Position numbers and translations under genes: made by a program
From: Rhizobium sp. ACO-34A
Lineage (GTDB): Bacteria; Pseudomonadota; Alphaproteobacteria; Rhizobiales; Rhizobiaceae
Direction: 5' to 3'
NCBI GenBank assembly: GCA_002600635.1
Contig: CP021373.1
Span: forward strand, 310,001 to 374,000
Length of the DNA: 64,000 nucleotides
Shown: positions 1-9,391 of the stretch, one piece after another
How the letters are laid out: every line of letters begins with the position of its first letter
How positions within the stretch are numbered: the stretch's first letter is position 1
Notes under the pieces: model-generated
Told to the model about the DNA's origin: nothing
Seen by the model: the letters and a program-made list of their open reading frames with translations, nothing else
The model's database searches: none

Positions 1-50
1 CGCGCAGCGAATGATCGAAGTGACCGGAGCGAATACGGCTGGAGCTGTAG

Positions 51-1031
51 ATGAAGAAGCATAATCCCAACCCCGCTGAGCGCCTGAAGGTCGGCTTCGT
101 ATTGGCCCGGTCGTTCACGCTCTCGGCGTTTTCGCTGTTCGTCGACACGTTGCGGCTTGCGGGCGATGAATATGACAGGTCCGGTCGGGTCAAGGCCGAC
201 TGGGAAGTCCTCGGCAGCACGCGGCATCTCATAAACTCCAGCTGCGGCATCAAGCTCGCGCCCACTTCGGATTTCGTCGATCCGGCCCGGTTCAACTACA
301 TCGTGGTCGTTGGAGGGTTGCTGACCAATGCTGCCCCCGTCGATCAGGAAACGATCAATTTCCTGAAGCTTGCTGCGGCAAGAAAAATCCCCTTGATCGG
401 CGTCTGCACGGGAACCTTCATTCTCGCGGAAATCGGCCTGATGAAGGAGCACCAGACCTGCGTGAGCTGGCTGCACTACAACGCCTTCCGGGATCGGTTT
501 CCCGATCTTCCGGTCCGGCCAGACCGTATCTTCAACCTCGACAGAAACCGCGGATCCTGCGCCGGCGGCAGTAGTGCGGCCGATATGGCCGCCCTCATCG
601 TCAAGCGGCACCTGGGGCTCGACGCCGCTCGAAACGCACTGGAGGTCCTCCATATCGAAAGAGCGCGGACGCCCCTCGAGATCCAGCCGCGAAGCCCTCT
701 TCCGGCGACCTGCGACGATCCGCGGATCAAGGCGGTTCTGATCCAGATGGAAGGCAATATCGAGCACACGGTTCCGATATCGTACCTCGCGGCGTCGGTA
801 GGTCTTTCTCGCAGGCAGCTCGAGCGCCTCTTCATCAAGACGATCGGCGTCACACCGGCTTACGCCTATACGCAGGTGCGACTGGAACGGGCCAAGCGGC
901 TGCTCAGGAATACCCGTGCCCCCTTGATCGAAATAGCGATGGAAGCCGGCTTCGGTAACGCCTCGCATTTCAGCAGATCGTTTCGCAGGATTTGCGGTCA
1001 GTCACCCACAAAGTTTCGGGCGCAAATCTAG
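51..1031 (+). CDS. GlxA-family transcriptional regulator (DJ-1/PfpI domain plus AraC HTH)
   Basis: This 326-residue protein has a DJ-1/PfpI-like domain at about residues 14-190, including the strand motif [11 protein letters not shown] around the nucleophile-elbow cysteine. An AraC/XylS-type double helix-turn-helix follows at about 225-326, with the family C-terminal pattern of a glycine-rich turn followed by HFSRSFRR. This architecture is that of the GlxA/GbdR/CdhR group, whose characterised members activate catabolism of glycine betaine, carnitine or arginine. The ATG at 51 is preceded by GGAGC. It lies 86 bases upstream of a proline-racemase-family gene on the same strand and next to a convergent quaternary-amine importer operon, so a role in amine or amino-acid catabolism is likely. 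The inducer cannot be read from the sequence. Confidence 0.9.
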   Translation: MKKHNPNPAERLKVGFVLARSFTLSAFSLFVDTLRLAGDEYDRSGRVKADWEVLGSTRHLINSSCGIKLAPTSDFVDPARFNYIVVVGGLLTNAAPVDQETINFLKLAAARKIPLIGVCTGTFILAEIGLMKEHQTCVSWLHYNAFRDRFPDLPVRPDRIFNLDRNRGSCAGGSSAADMAALIVKRHLGLDAARNALEVLHIERARTPLEIQPRSPLPATCDDPRIKAVLIQMEGNIEHTVPISYLAASVGLSRRQLERLFIKTIGVTPAYAYTQVRLERAKRLLRNTRAPLIEIAMEAGFGNASHFSRSFRRICGQSPTKFRAQI

Positions 1032-1117
1032 ACCTTTCGAAGGACTGCCGGCTATTGTCCGGCAACACAGCCGGCATCCGGAAACGAACCGGATCTGAAA
1101 CAGCAGGGACAAGCAAG

Positions 1118-2149
1118 ATGCGCTCCTCCAAGATAGTCCACATCGTGAGCTGCCACGCCGAAGGCGAGGTCGGGGACGTCATCGTCGGCGGGATTGCGCC
1201 CCCTCCCGGCCAAACCGTCTGGGAACAATCCCGATGGATCGCCGAGGACAAGACGCTGAGAAACTTCGTCCTGAACGAACCGCGCGGCGGGGTTTTCCGC
1301 CACGTCAACCTGTTGGTGCCGCCCAAACATCCCGACGCCCAGATGGGGTGGATCATCATGGAGCCGGAAGACACGCCGCCCATGTCCGGTTCGAATTCGA
1401 TCTGCGTTTCGACGGTACTTCTGGACAGCGGCATCATCCCGATGACGGAGCCCATCACCCGCATGACGCTGGAGGCGCCGGCCGGGCTGGTGGAAGTCGA
1501 AGCGGAATGCCGCAACGGCAAAGCCGAGCGGATCACCGTCAGAAACGTCAAGAGCTTTGCCGCCCGGCTCGACGCCGTGCTCGACGTGCCCGGCATCGGC
1601 AGGATCACGGTCGATACGGCTTACGGTGGCGACAGTTTCGTCGTCGTCGACCCCGAAAAGATCGGTCTGGCGCTGGAGCCGGAAAACGCCCGGACCATCG
1701 CTGAAATCGGCATCAGAATCACCAATGCCGCCAATGACCAGCTCGGCTTCGAACATCCCGAGGACACCGGCTGGAACCACATTTCCTTCTGCCTTTTTGC
1801 CGGACCGCTCTATCAGGAAGGCGGCCGGCAGAAGGCCCGCTCGGTCGTGGCCATCCAGCCCGGCAAGATAGATCGCTCCCCGACGGGCACCGCCGTCTCC
1901 GCCCGCATCGCGCTGCTTAACGCACGCGGCCTGATGAAAGAGGGAGACACTCTCACCGGCGTCTCGATCATCGGCTCGGAATTCGTTGGCAAGCTCGTCG
2001 AGGAAACGACGATCGCCGGACGGAAGGCTGTTGTCCCGTCCATCTCCGGCCGCGCCTGGATTACCGGAACATCGCAGCTCATGCTCGACCCGGCCGACCC
2101 GTGGCCGGGTGGCTACAAGCTTTCCGACACATGGCCAAAGCTCAAATAG
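1118..2149 (+). CDS. Proline racemase family protein with both catalytic cysteines replaced
   Basis: The 343-residue protein aligns by eye with the proline racemase / 4-hydroxyproline epimerase / trans-3-hydroxyproline dehydratase family over its full length. The first active-site motif, normally MCGH, reads MSGS here (Ser90). The second, normally DRSPCGT, reads DRSPTGT (Thr256). Two-cysteine members racemise or epimerise, and members with Thr at the second position are trans-3-hydroxy-L-proline dehydratases with Cys at the first. The Ser/Thr pair fits neither cleanly, although the dehydratase branch is nearest. The ATG at 1118 is preceded by AGGGACA; the open frame extends upstream but has no better start. 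It follows the GlxA-type regulator and converges with the GntR/SDR/betaine-type ABC operon. Confidence 0.85.
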   Translation: MRSSKIVHIVSCHAEGEVGDVIVGGIAPPPGQTVWEQSRWIAEDKTLRNFVLNEPRGGVFRHVNLLVPPKHPDAQMGWIIMEPEDTPPMSGSNSICVSTVLLDSGIIPMTEPITRMTLEAPAGLVEVEAECRNGKAERITVRNVKSFAARLDAVLDVPGIGRITVDTAYGGDSFVVVDPEKIGLALEPENARTIAEIGIRITNAANDQLGFEHPEDTGWNHISFCLFAGPLYQEGGRQKARSVVAIQPGKIDRSPTGTAVSARIALLNARGLMKEGDTLTGVSIIGSEFVGKLVEETTIAGRKAVVPSISGRAWITGTSQLMLDPADPWPGGYKLSDTWPKLK

Positions 2150-2194
2150 GAGACGAGGGCGTCAGGTTCACGCTTGGGTGAGCGGTGCCGCGCG

Positions 2195-2896
2195 TCACGC
2201 GGCCTTGGCGTACTGCCTGACCAGCTGCCGTTCCGCGCCGAGGATGCTCTCGCAGATACGTGCTGCGTCCTCCACATTTCGGTCCGTGATGGCGTTGATC
2301 AGAGCCAATCGGGCGTCAAAGCGCGTTTGCAGCGCGTTGCGATCGATTGCCTCGTCATAAGGCACGAAGAGCGCGGCGAGCGCGTCTTCCAGACCCTTGG
2401 CGATGAACCCGTTCTGCGAGGCTTCGGCCAGGGCGATGTGAAACGTGTTTTCTGCCTGCCGCAACACTGCGGCCGATTGCGCCTCCACCATGGCGTCAAG
2501 CCCGATCCGCATGCGCTTGAGATCGGTGGGCGTGCGCCGGACGCAGGCCAGCCGTACCGCGCCGACCTCGTTGATATCCCGGTATTCCAGCGCGCGGAGG
2601 ATGACCGTCGGATCACGGCCGATGATGCGGCGTGCAATCTGGTTCAGCTGCGCCTCATCCGTCACGAATGTGCCGCCCTGGGTGCCACGCCGCACAACGA
2701 CATAGCCTTCCGTTTCCAGCACGCGCAGGGCCTCGCGAAGTGTCACGCGCGAAATGTTCATGTCGATCGAGAGCTTGCGTTCGGCAGGCAGCCGCTCGGC
2801 CGGAAGCAGAAGGCTAAGCTGGATCCGCCGCTTGATGCGCTCCACGACGAGCCCGTAGGCGGAATGCTGCTCGACCGGCCGGATACCCCACAGCAT
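2195..2896 (-). CDS. GntR family regulator, FadR/FCD subfamily
   Basis: This 233-residue protein has an N-terminal winged HTH at about 15-75 (pattern LPAERKLS...SRVTLREALRVLE) and a C-terminal all-helical FCD ligand domain. The FCD domain retains metal-site histidine-rich helices such as FHIALAEAS. It is the last gene of the minus-strand operon and begins one base after the stop of the upstream SDR gene, so it is probably co-transcribed and autoregulatory. A perfect 7-base inverted repeat upstream of the first gene of the operon (8810-8832) is a plausible target. The effector is probably an intermediate of the imported substrate (inference). Confidence 0.9.
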   Translation of the reverse strand: MLWGIRPVEQHSAYGLVVERIKRRIQLSLLLPAERLPAERKLSIDMNISRVTLREALRVLETEGYVVVRRGTQGGTFVTDEAQLNQIARRIIGRDPTVILRALEYRDINEVGAVRLACVRRTPTDLKRMRIGLDAMVEAQSAAVLRQAENTFHIALAEASQNGFIAKGLEDALAALFVPYDEAIDRNALQTRFDARLALINAITDRNVEDAARICESILGAERQLVRQYAKAA

Positions 2897-2897
2897 G

Positions 2898-3668
2898 TCA
2901 AACTGCCGTAAACGTGTTGTCGACGAAAATCTCGGCTCCGTTCACGAAGCTGGAATCGTCCGATGCAAGGAAAAGGGCGACATTCGCCACCTCTTCCGGT
3001 TCGCAAATACGCCCCTGCATGATGTTTACATCGGCCTCGGATGCAAAGATCCCATAATTCTGGAGCTGGTCGACCTCGTGCTGGCCATGCCGGGTGCGAA
3101 CAAAGCTGGGGCAGATGGTATTGGACCGGATACCCCGGTCCCGATACTCGACGGCGATGCTGCGGGCCAGCTGGTTCATCGCCGCCTTGGAGGCACAGTA
3201 GACGGCCTCCAGATGGGTTGCGGCCCTGACGCCGGTGGATGACGTACTCACGATCACGCCATATCCCTGCTCCAGCATGCCGGGCAGCACGAGGCGGGTC
3301 ATCAGGAATGCCGTGCGGGCGTTGTTGTTCATCAGTTCATCCCATTCGGCGATGCTGAACTCGAGGAACGGTTTCACGATGATCACGCCGGCGTGGTTGA
3401 ACAGGACGTCGATCTTGCCGTAGCGCTCCAGGCTCGCGGCAACGGCCTTCTCCGCTTCCGCCGGATCGGAAACGTCGGCGCAGCAGAACATCACATCATG
3501 GCCGTCCGCGATCAGCTCCCGCTCGAGGCTTTCGCCGGCTTCGCGATCCCTGTCGATGATGGAAAGCCTGGCCCCATGCCTGGCAAACAGCTTGCAGCTG
3601 GCGCGACCCGCACCATTTGCCCCGCCGGAGACGAGAACCGAACGACCATCCAGCTTCTTCAATTTCAA
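2898..3668 (-). CDS. SDR family oxidoreductase
   Basis: Classical short-chain dehydrogenase of 256 residues. It has the cofactor motif GGANGAGRA near the N-terminus, a serine-rich strand VSTSSTG supplying the catalytic Ser, and the YCASK form of the YxxxK active site. The usual NNAG motif reads NHAG, a variant shared with the second SDR of this operon at 7960-8772. An acidic residue at the end of the second strand (IIDRD) suggests NAD(H) preference. It lies between the importer ATPase gene (141-base gap) and the GntR gene. The substrate is unknown. The pairing with a paralogue suggests two related oxidations, or opposite stereoisomers, of one imported compound. Confidence 0.9.
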   Translation of the reverse strand: MKLKKLDGRSVLVSGGANGAGRASCKLFARHGARLSIIDRDREAGESLERELIADGHDVMFCCADVSDPAEAEKAVAASLERYGKIDVLFNHAGVIIVKPFLEFSIAEWDELMNNNARTAFLMTRLVLPGMLEQGYGVIVSTSSTGVRAATHLEAVYCASKAAMNQLARSIAVEYRDRGIRSNTICPSFVRTRHGQHEVDQLQNYGIFASEADVNIMQGRICEPEEVANVALFLASDDSSFVNGAEIFVDNTFTAV

Positions 3669-3809
3669 CCGTCCAGTTACCTAGCGTGCGTCATGGGTGA
3701 AGCGGTCAGAAGATCCGCTCGCGCTTACAGTAGTTCATCCGCCCTGCCCTTGAAACAGGGGAGCGCGGGGTTGATAACAGGATTGCTGGCAGCTTCCCAA
3801 GCCTCGACT

Positions 3810-4862
3810 TCAGATGGTGCCGGACAGGACACGATAGAGCTGGTCGCGATCCACCGTGCCGACAAGCTTTCCCGAACTCGTCACGCCGATCGGTCCCTGA
3901 TGGTCGCGGAAAGCGGAAGCCACCTCTTCGACCGTGCTGGCCTCATCCACAGTCGGAAGGATTGACGGCAAGTCCGGTTTCCGGATCGCGATCGTGCCAA
4001 CCTTGACCACCTTCGCCAGCGGCACCTTGCTGGTGAAGCGCCGGATGAAATCATTGGCAGGGTTCAGCACCAGTTCTTCCGGCGTGGCAATCTGAACGAT
4101 CTCGCCATGGTCCATGATCGCGATGCGGTCGGCGAGCTTGATCGCCTCGTCCAGATCGTGGGTGATGAAAACCACCGTCTTGCCGAGTTTCGACTGCAGA
4201 CGGAGCAATTCGTCCTGCAGGTCATTCCGGATGAGCGGATCGAGCGCCGAGAACGGTTCATCGAGAAACCAGAGCTCGGGATCGCCCGCAAGGCTTCTGG
4301 CAATGCCCACGCGCTGCTGCTGGCCGCCGGAGAGCTGGGACGGGTAATTGTTCTCGCGCCCCTTCAGGCCGACGACCTCAACCAGTTCGCGTGCCCGCGC
4401 CTCGCATTCCTGCGGAGAGGCGCCACGGATCTGCAGCGGAAAGGCGATGTTGCCAAGAACCGTGCGGTTGGGAAGCAGCGCGAAGTGCTGGAACACCATG
4501 CCCATCTTCCGCTTGCGCAATTCCAGCAGCTTCTGGTCATTGAGCTGCAGCATGTCCTGCCCATCGACCATGATCTGGCCGGCGGTCGCGTCGATCAGCC
4601 GGGTGAGGAGCCGCACCATGGTTGACTTTCCGGAACCCGACAGCCCCATGATGACGAAAACCTCGCCACGGCGGATCTGGAGCGAAGCGTTGCGAACCGC
4701 CGCGACCCAGCCGCGTGCCGCAATCTCCTCCGGTGTGAGGTCCAGATCTCCAGTGAGGCCAGACGCGCCGTTGCCATATACCTTCCAGAGATTACGGCAC
4801 GAAATGATCGCATCGGACGGCGCCGCTTCGACCGGGTTTCTCATTGCTGCAACGTCCACCAA
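3810..4862 (-). CDS. Quaternary-amine ABC transporter ATP-binding protein (ProV/OpuAA type)
   Basis: ATPase of 350 residues with Walker A GLSGSGKST at 73-81, signature LSGGQQQRVGIARSL, Walker B LWFLDEP and the H-loop ITHDLDEA. The insert before Walker A (a helix following a GLTG segment) and the C-terminal CBS-like half domain at about 290-350 are typical of ProV/OpuAA ATPases for glycine betaine, proline betaine, choline or carnitine. The CBS region is the part that senses ionic strength in characterised relatives. The gene starts two bases after the stop of the double permease gene and is clearly part of the same transcription unit. Confidence 0.93.
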   Translation of the reverse strand: MVDVAAMRNPVEAAPSDAIISCRNLWKVYGNGASGLTGDLDLTPEEIAARGWVAAVRNASLQIRRGEVFVIMGLSGSGKSTMVRLLTRLIDATAGQIMVDGQDMLQLNDQKLLELRKRKMGMVFQHFALLPNRTVLGNIAFPLQIRGASPQECEARARELVEVVGLKGRENNYPSQLSGGQQQRVGIARSLAGDPELWFLDEPFSALDPLIRNDLQDELLRLQSKLGKTVVFITHDLDEAIKLADRIAIMDHGEIVQIATPEELVLNPANDFIRRFTSKVPLAKVVKVGTIAIRKPDLPSILPTVDEASTVEEVASAFRDHQGPIGVTSSGKLVGTVDRDQLYRVLSGTI

Positions 4863-4864
4863 GA

Positions 4865-6856
4865 CTAGACTCCCTCTGCAATCATTCCGTTTTCACGTGC
4901 CTTGCGGCGTGCCCATGCCTTCAGCAGGGCGTCGCAAGCCAGTGCTATGGCGGCGACACACAGGCCGCCCACGATACCTTCGCCCACCTTCGCTCTCGAA
5001 AGGGCGATGAAGACCTGCTGGCCGAGGTCCTTCGTGCCGATCAGGGCCGTGATCACCAGCATCGCGATCGCCATCATCACCGTCTGGTTGATGCCGAGGA
5101 TCAGGGTCGGGAAGGCGGCGTTCAATCGAACCCATTTGAATGTCTGCCAGCGCGTCGCACCCGACATGGCAGCGGCCTCCAGACGTTCGGACGGCACATT
5201 CGCAAAACCGTGCATCGTGTAACGGATCGCGGGCGGCACCGAATAGGAGAGGATCGCCAGAACGGCCGAAAAATCGCCGTTGCGGAACACCATCACCGCC
5301 GGAAGGATGTAGACGAGCGTCGGCAGGGTCTGCAGCGTGTCCAGCAGGATGTTCGTCGCGGCGCGGACCGAGGCGGAGGACGAAGCCAGATATCCGAGCG
5401 GCATGCCGACCAGGAGCGATATGATGACGGCGATCCCGACGAGATAGATCGAGACCATGGCCGGCTCCCAATATCCCGTCATGGCGACAAAGGTCATCAA
5501 GGCCATGACACCCAGCGCCAGCCGCATGCCTTCCAGCGCGAGGCCGGCAATCCCGATCAGGGCGACGACGACGAGCCAGGGTGCGGCGAGCAGGAACTCC
5601 TTGACCGGGATCATGACATAAAGGAGCGTCGCGGTTCTGATCGCATCCAGTTGGTCGAAGAGATTGAGGTTGATCCAGGAGACAGCGGCATTCCACATCG
5701 GCGCGGTCGTCACCGCATAAGTCTTCGGCCAGATGCCAAGCACGGGGAATGCATAGGAAAGGGCTGTCGCGAGAACGAGCCAGGAGAGCACGACCCAGCC
5801 GAAACGCCGTGGCAGGGCGTGCCGGGTGGCCAGGGCGGAACCGGTCGCCAGCTCCTGGGAGAAGCGATCGAGCAGAATGGCCAGAATGACAATCGCCACG
5901 CCCGCTTCCAGCGCGGAACCGATGTCCAGCTTGCGCAGCGCGACCAGAACGATATAGCCGAGCCCTCCGGCTCCGATCATCGAACCGATGATTACCATGT
6001 TCAGACAGGCCATGATGGTCTGGTTGAGGCCGACGGCAAGCAGCCGCAGCGAGACCGGAAGCTTGATCTTCCAGTAGATCTGCCGCGGCGTCGCACCCGC
6101 CATCTGGCCGTATTCGACGACTTCAGGCGGAACGTTGCGCAAGGCATGCATGGTCGCATGCACCATCGGCGGCAGCGCATAGATGACCGTGGCAAACAGC
6201 GAGGCGCTCTCCCCGTAGCCAAGGAAGAGCAGGGTCGGCACCAGATAGGAGAAGACCGGAACGGTCTGCATGACGTTCAGCACGCTTTCCACCGCCCGGC
6301 GACGTGCGGCGGTCTTTACCGCCTTCGTGCCGATGAGGATGCCGAGGCCGACCGACACCATGCCGGACAGTAGGACGCCCGACAGCGTCGCCATCGCCGG
6401 AACCCAAAGGCCGAAAATCACGAGATATAGAAGGCCGGCGAGAGAAAATAGCGCCAGCCGCCAGCCGTTCAGCCGGTATCCCGCCAGCACGACGAGCCCG
6501 ATGAAGGCGAGCCACGACAATGGCTGGACGATCGTTGCGGCATTGGCGCCCCTGCCCTGCCGGATGCCGTCCACCAGCAGGATTTTCAGGAAGCCGACCG
6601 GCGCTTCCATGACCTTGGCCATGGCGCGCGTGATATCCTTGATGAAGAGCGGCCCGATCTGGGCCTCGCGGGCGAGCCAGTTCATCTGCGTGGAAATGAA
6701 CTGCGCCAGTTTCACGACGTATTCCGCCGGATAACGCACGAACGATGAGGGCAGGATGCCGGGCATCGCCGTCAGCAGAAGCAGCAGGACGACCAGCCCT
6801 GCGAGCGCGGCTCGGGCGAGGAAGCTGCGGCTGTGCGAAAGAGGTTCGATGTTCAA
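4865..6856 (-). CDS. Quaternary-amine ABC transporter permease, tandem ProW-like domains
   Basis: At 663 residues this membrane protein is about twice the usual ProW permease length. It contains two binding-protein-dependent permease domains: the first at about residues 150-330 and the second at about 450-650. Each carries a related cytoplasmic loop with the E-A-A---G coupling pattern (VEYGQMAGATPRQIYWKI and LEAAAMSGATRWQTFKWV). The duplication means one polypeptide can supply both halves of the membrane channel, as in other double OpuAB-type permeases. It sits between the periplasmic binding protein gene (98-base gap) and the ATPase gene. Confidence 0.92.
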   Translation of the reverse strand: MNIEPLSHSRSFLARAALAGLVVLLLLLTAMPGILPSSFVRYPAEYVVKLAQFISTQMNWLAREAQIGPLFIKDITRAMAKVMEAPVGFLKILLVDGIRQGRGANAATIVQPLSWLAFIGLVVLAGYRLNGWRLALFSLAGLLYLVIFGLWVPAMATLSGVLLSGMVSVGLGILIGTKAVKTAARRRAVESVLNVMQTVPVFSYLVPTLLFLGYGESASLFATVIYALPPMVHATMHALRNVPPEVVEYGQMAGATPRQIYWKIKLPVSLRLLAVGLNQTIMACLNMVIIGSMIGAGGLGYIVLVALRKLDIGSALEAGVAIVILAILLDRFSQELATGSALATRHALPRRFGWVVLSWLVLATALSYAFPVLGIWPKTYAVTTAPMWNAAVSWINLNLFDQLDAIRTATLLYVMIPVKEFLLAAPWLVVVALIGIAGLALEGMRLALGVMALMTFVAMTGYWEPAMVSIYLVGIAVIISLLVGMPLGYLASSSASVRAATNILLDTLQTLPTLVYILPAVMVFRNGDFSAVLAILSYSVPPAIRYTMHGFANVPSERLEAAAMSGATRWQTFKWVRLNAAFPTLILGINQTVMMAIAMLVITALIGTKDLGQQVFIALSRAKVGEGIVGGLCVAAIALACDALLKAWARRKARENGMIAEGV

Positions 6857-6953
6857 GGGTTGACCTGCAAGTGTTTTCGGCCGCTCGGATGAACCCGCCA
6901 GCGGGGCGCTTGCCCTGCCGACGGATCAATGATCGATATTGCCGGGGACAGCG

Positions 6954-7922
6954 CTATTTCAGCGAGCAGGCGGTCCACTTTTCCCAGGTGGATTTGTTGG
7001 CGTCGATCCAGCCGCGAGCGACATCGCGGACATCCTGGCCGTCGAGGTCGACCTTGGCGGAGAGTTCCGCAAGCGTCTTCGCGTCCATGTCGTATTTGGC
7101 GATCACGTCATAGGCGCAGGGCCACTTCTGCTGGCCATCCTTCCAGGCCATCTTCTTGATCCAGCCTTCCGGCTTGCCGCAGTCATAGGCCTTGTCGGGA
7201 TTGCTACCCCACTTCGGATCCGAGTAGCAGGCGTCCTCGTAGGGCGGGAACTTGACGAATTCGCCTTCGTACTTGCTTTCCGTCCAGTTCGGCGTCCACA
7301 GCCACAGCATGATCGGAGCCTTGCGCTCATAGGCGGATTTCAGCTCTGCGAACATGCTGGCATCGCTGCCGGCATTGACCACTTCGAACGGCAGGTCGAG
7401 AGCCTCGACGCGTTCATTGTCATAGCCGCCCCAATCCACCGGCGCGGAGAGATAGCGACCTTTCGGTGCCGTTTCCGGGGCGGAGAAAGCCTCGGCGCAT
7501 TTGGGGTCCTTCAACGCCGTCCAGTCCGGAAGACCCGGGCACTTTTCCTTCATGTAGCTCGGGAACCACCACTCTTCCTTCGCCTTGGCGCTCAGCGAGC
7601 CCATGTCGAGGATCTTGCCGGTTGCAAGGGAGGTTTCGAAATTGGCCTTCTGGGAGGTTGCCCAGGTCTCCATCGAGAACGTTACGTCTCCCGCTTCGAA
7701 AGCGGGGTAACGGGCGGAGTCGTCGACCGGCAGATATTGGACCGTGTAGCCAAGATCCTCGAGCAGCTGGCCGGCAATCTGCGCCTGGATATTGATGGTT
7801 GCCCAGTTCCCGAGCATCACGGTGATCGTGTCATCCGATTCCGGAACCGATGCGGCGGACGCGTGCTGGATTCCAACGAGGCTCGACATGGCGAGTGCCC
7901 CGGCAAGCAAGATTTTCTTCAT
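6954..7922 (-). CDS. Quaternary-amine ABC transporter substrate-binding protein (OpuAC/ProX family)
   Basis: Secreted 322-residue protein with a clear Sec signal peptide ending near HASA. The start at 7922 is chosen because AAGGGGAA precedes it and the signal peptide begins there. The mature protein shows the OpuAC fold pattern and many tryptophans (WATINIQ, VDWGGY, WLWTPNW), of the kind that form the aromatic cage around trimethylammonium groups in ProX/ChoX-type proteins. Several cysteines near CPGL, CAEAF, CYSD and CGKP could make disulfides. The ligand is therefore probably a betaine-like compound, but which one cannot be decided by reading. Confidence 0.92.
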   Translation of the reverse strand: MKKILLAGALAMSSLVGIQHASAASVPESDDTITVMLGNWATINIQAQIAGQLLEDLGYTVQYLPVDDSARYPAFEAGDVTFSMETWATSQKANFETSLATGKILDMGSLSAKAKEEWWFPSYMKEKCPGLPDWTALKDPKCAEAFSAPETAPKGRYLSAPVDWGGYDNERVEALDLPFEVVNAGSDASMFAELKSAYERKAPIMLWLWTPNWTESKYEGEFVKFPPYEDACYSDPKWGSNPDKAYDCGKPEGWIKKMAWKDGQQKWPCAYDVIAKYDMDAKTLAELSAKVDLDGQDVRDVARGWIDANKSTWEKWTACSLK

Positions 7923-7959
7923 TCCCCTTATCCTTCTTTTTTCAGTTGAATGATTGGTT

Positions 7960-8772
7960 TTATCCCTTGGCGTACCAGCCCCCGTCGACGTAGAGGGCGC
8001 AGCCATTGACGAAGCTCGCCTCGTCCGAGGCGAGATAAAGTGCCGCGGACGCGACTTCCTCGGGCTTGCAGATGCGACCCTGCACATTTGCGAGGTCGGC
8101 CTCGTTCCACTTCTGCCCGAGACCGTCGAGTTCCTGGATTTCGCGAAGACCATGGTCCGTCTGCACGAAGCCGGGGCAGACCGCATTGCAGCGAATGCCC
8201 TGATCCCGATATTCGGCGGCGATGGAACGGGCGAGCTGAAGGACAGCGCCCTTGGTCATGCAGTAGAGCGCTTCGAGGGCGAAGCCCTTCTCTCCACCGA
8301 TGGACGACGTGATGACGATCGAGCCGCCCCTGCCCCTTTCCACCATCTCCGCCACGACCGCGCGGCAGACGAGAAATGCGGAGCGGACGTTGATATTCAT
8401 CAGCCGGTCGTAATCGGCCTCCGTATTTTCGTGGAACGGCTTCACGATGATCGTGCCGGCATGGTTGAACAGGACGTCCGTCGGGCCATGCACGGCGCGC
8501 GCTGCCGCAAGCGAGGCATCCACCTGCGCGGCATCCGATACATCCGTCCGGAAAAATTCCGCCGTTCCGCCCGCAGCGCGGATGTCCTCGACAACCGTAC
8601 GACCGGCCTCATCCTGAATGTCGAAAATGGAAACTTTCGCCCCTTCTCGCGCAAAGAGAAGCGACGATGCCCGGCCCATGCCCCCCGCGCCTCCGGTGAT
8701 GATGACGCTCTTGCCTGCGAGACGCCCGGCGACTGCATTCGCCTGCTCTTTCAGTCCCTGCCCAACTGACAT
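7960..8772 (-). CDS. SDR family oxidoreductase, first gene of the importer operon
   Basis: A 270-residue classical SDR with cofactor motif GGAGGMGRA, FNHAG in place of the usual NNAG, serine strand ITSSIGG and active-site YCMTK. It resembles the 256-residue SDR at the other end of the operon, including the stretch before the C-terminal QGRICKPEEVAS motif (QGRICEPEEVAN in the paralogue), so the two look like duplicates that flank the transporter genes. The asparagine and aspartate positions after the second strand suggest NAD(H). It is the promoter-proximal gene; the inverted repeat at 8810-8832 lies just upstream. Confidence 0.9.
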   Translation of the reverse strand: MSVGQGLKEQANAVAGRLAGKSVIITGGAGGMGRASSLLFAREGAKVSIFDIQDEAGRTVVEDIRAAGGTAEFFRTDVSDAAQVDASLAAARAVHGPTDVLFNHAGTIIVKPFHENTEADYDRLMNINVRSAFLVCRAVVAEMVERGRGGSIVITSSIGGEKGFALEALYCMTKGAVLQLARSIAAEYRDQGIRCNAVCPGFVQTDHGLREIQELDGLGQKWNEADLANVQGRICKPEEVASAALYLASDEASFVNGCALYVDGGWYAKG

Positions 8773-8809
8773 GCACTTTCCTTTTCATCCAAGGCCATCG
8801 CCAAGGTTT

Positions 8810-8832
8810 ATTGGTACGAGTTTTATACCAAT
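8810..8832. promoter_or_regulatory. Candidate GntR operator upstream of the SDR/ABC operon
   Basis: A perfect inverted repeat, ATTGGTA (8810-8816) and TACCAAT (8826-8832), separated by nine bases. It lies 38-60 bases upstream of the first start codon of the operon, where a promoter is expected. FadR-type GntR proteins commonly bind TTGGT/ACCAA half-sites, usually closer together than here. The operon's own GntR gene (2195-2896) is the obvious candidate, but this is inference. Confidence 0.5.
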
Positions 8833-9391
8833 GATATTTTAGATCGGTGTCAAGCTGTTATGAGGCAGATTATGTCCCGATAAGGCTCTATCGTCGGGGA
8901 TTTTGCGATTGTTTGCAAAATGGACTGTTTTTTAGTCCTTTTAGGTAAGGAGAGCGCTATTCGAATTGTCGATGCGCTTTTGTGAAGAAGCCCAAGACAA
9001 TGGCTCTGACAGCAGGCAGCCCATATTGCTTCGAGGAACAGCGCGCGACCAGCATCAGGCACATCGAAGGGCAATCAGGGGGGAGCCGAAATACCGGCAG
9101 TGCCTCCCTGACATCCGAACCGAAGGCCCGCTATTTCGATCCGCGTGCTTCAATCGAGACCCTGAGAGTTTTCCAAAGCTCTCCGTCCGTCGGGATCAAA
9201 CTGAAATACGGGACAGGTCATCCGCCAGGCGACAGGAATTTGACGGGGGCCAGCCTGGCCGTCCATCCGATCCGGAAGCCGGAAAAGCTAAAATTACATT
9301 TCTCTATAAAAATAGTAGATTATTTCTTATTCCCTCGACCGATCTCTCCTAGGCTTGAAAAACAAGCAATGCCTGGAAGGATATTTCGGCG
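8833..9391. other. Long intergenic region between two divergent transport operons
   Basis: About 560 bases without a convincing gene. The left part (8833-8950) is AT-rich with T and A runs and probably holds the promoter of the minus-strand operon. The right end (9285-9340) is also AT-rich and probably holds the plus-strand promoter, followed by AAGGA before the ATG at 9392. An open frame at 8982-9395 has no recognisable domain, no clear ribosome site and atypical composition, so it is not called. A decayed gene in the middle cannot be excluded. Confidence 0.5.

Noticed and set aside
1046..1064. Small hairpin TGCCGG/CCGGCA after the GlxA gene as an intrinsic terminator
   Set aside because: Six base pairs, no T-run, and the next gene starts 54 bases later on the same strand; it may equally be chance in GC-rich DNA.
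4844..6373. Long plus-strand open frame of about 509 codons
   Set aside because: It lies antisense to the double permease gene, is rich in Asp/Arg/Gly as expected for a shadow of hydrophobic GC-rich codons, and has no recognisable domain.
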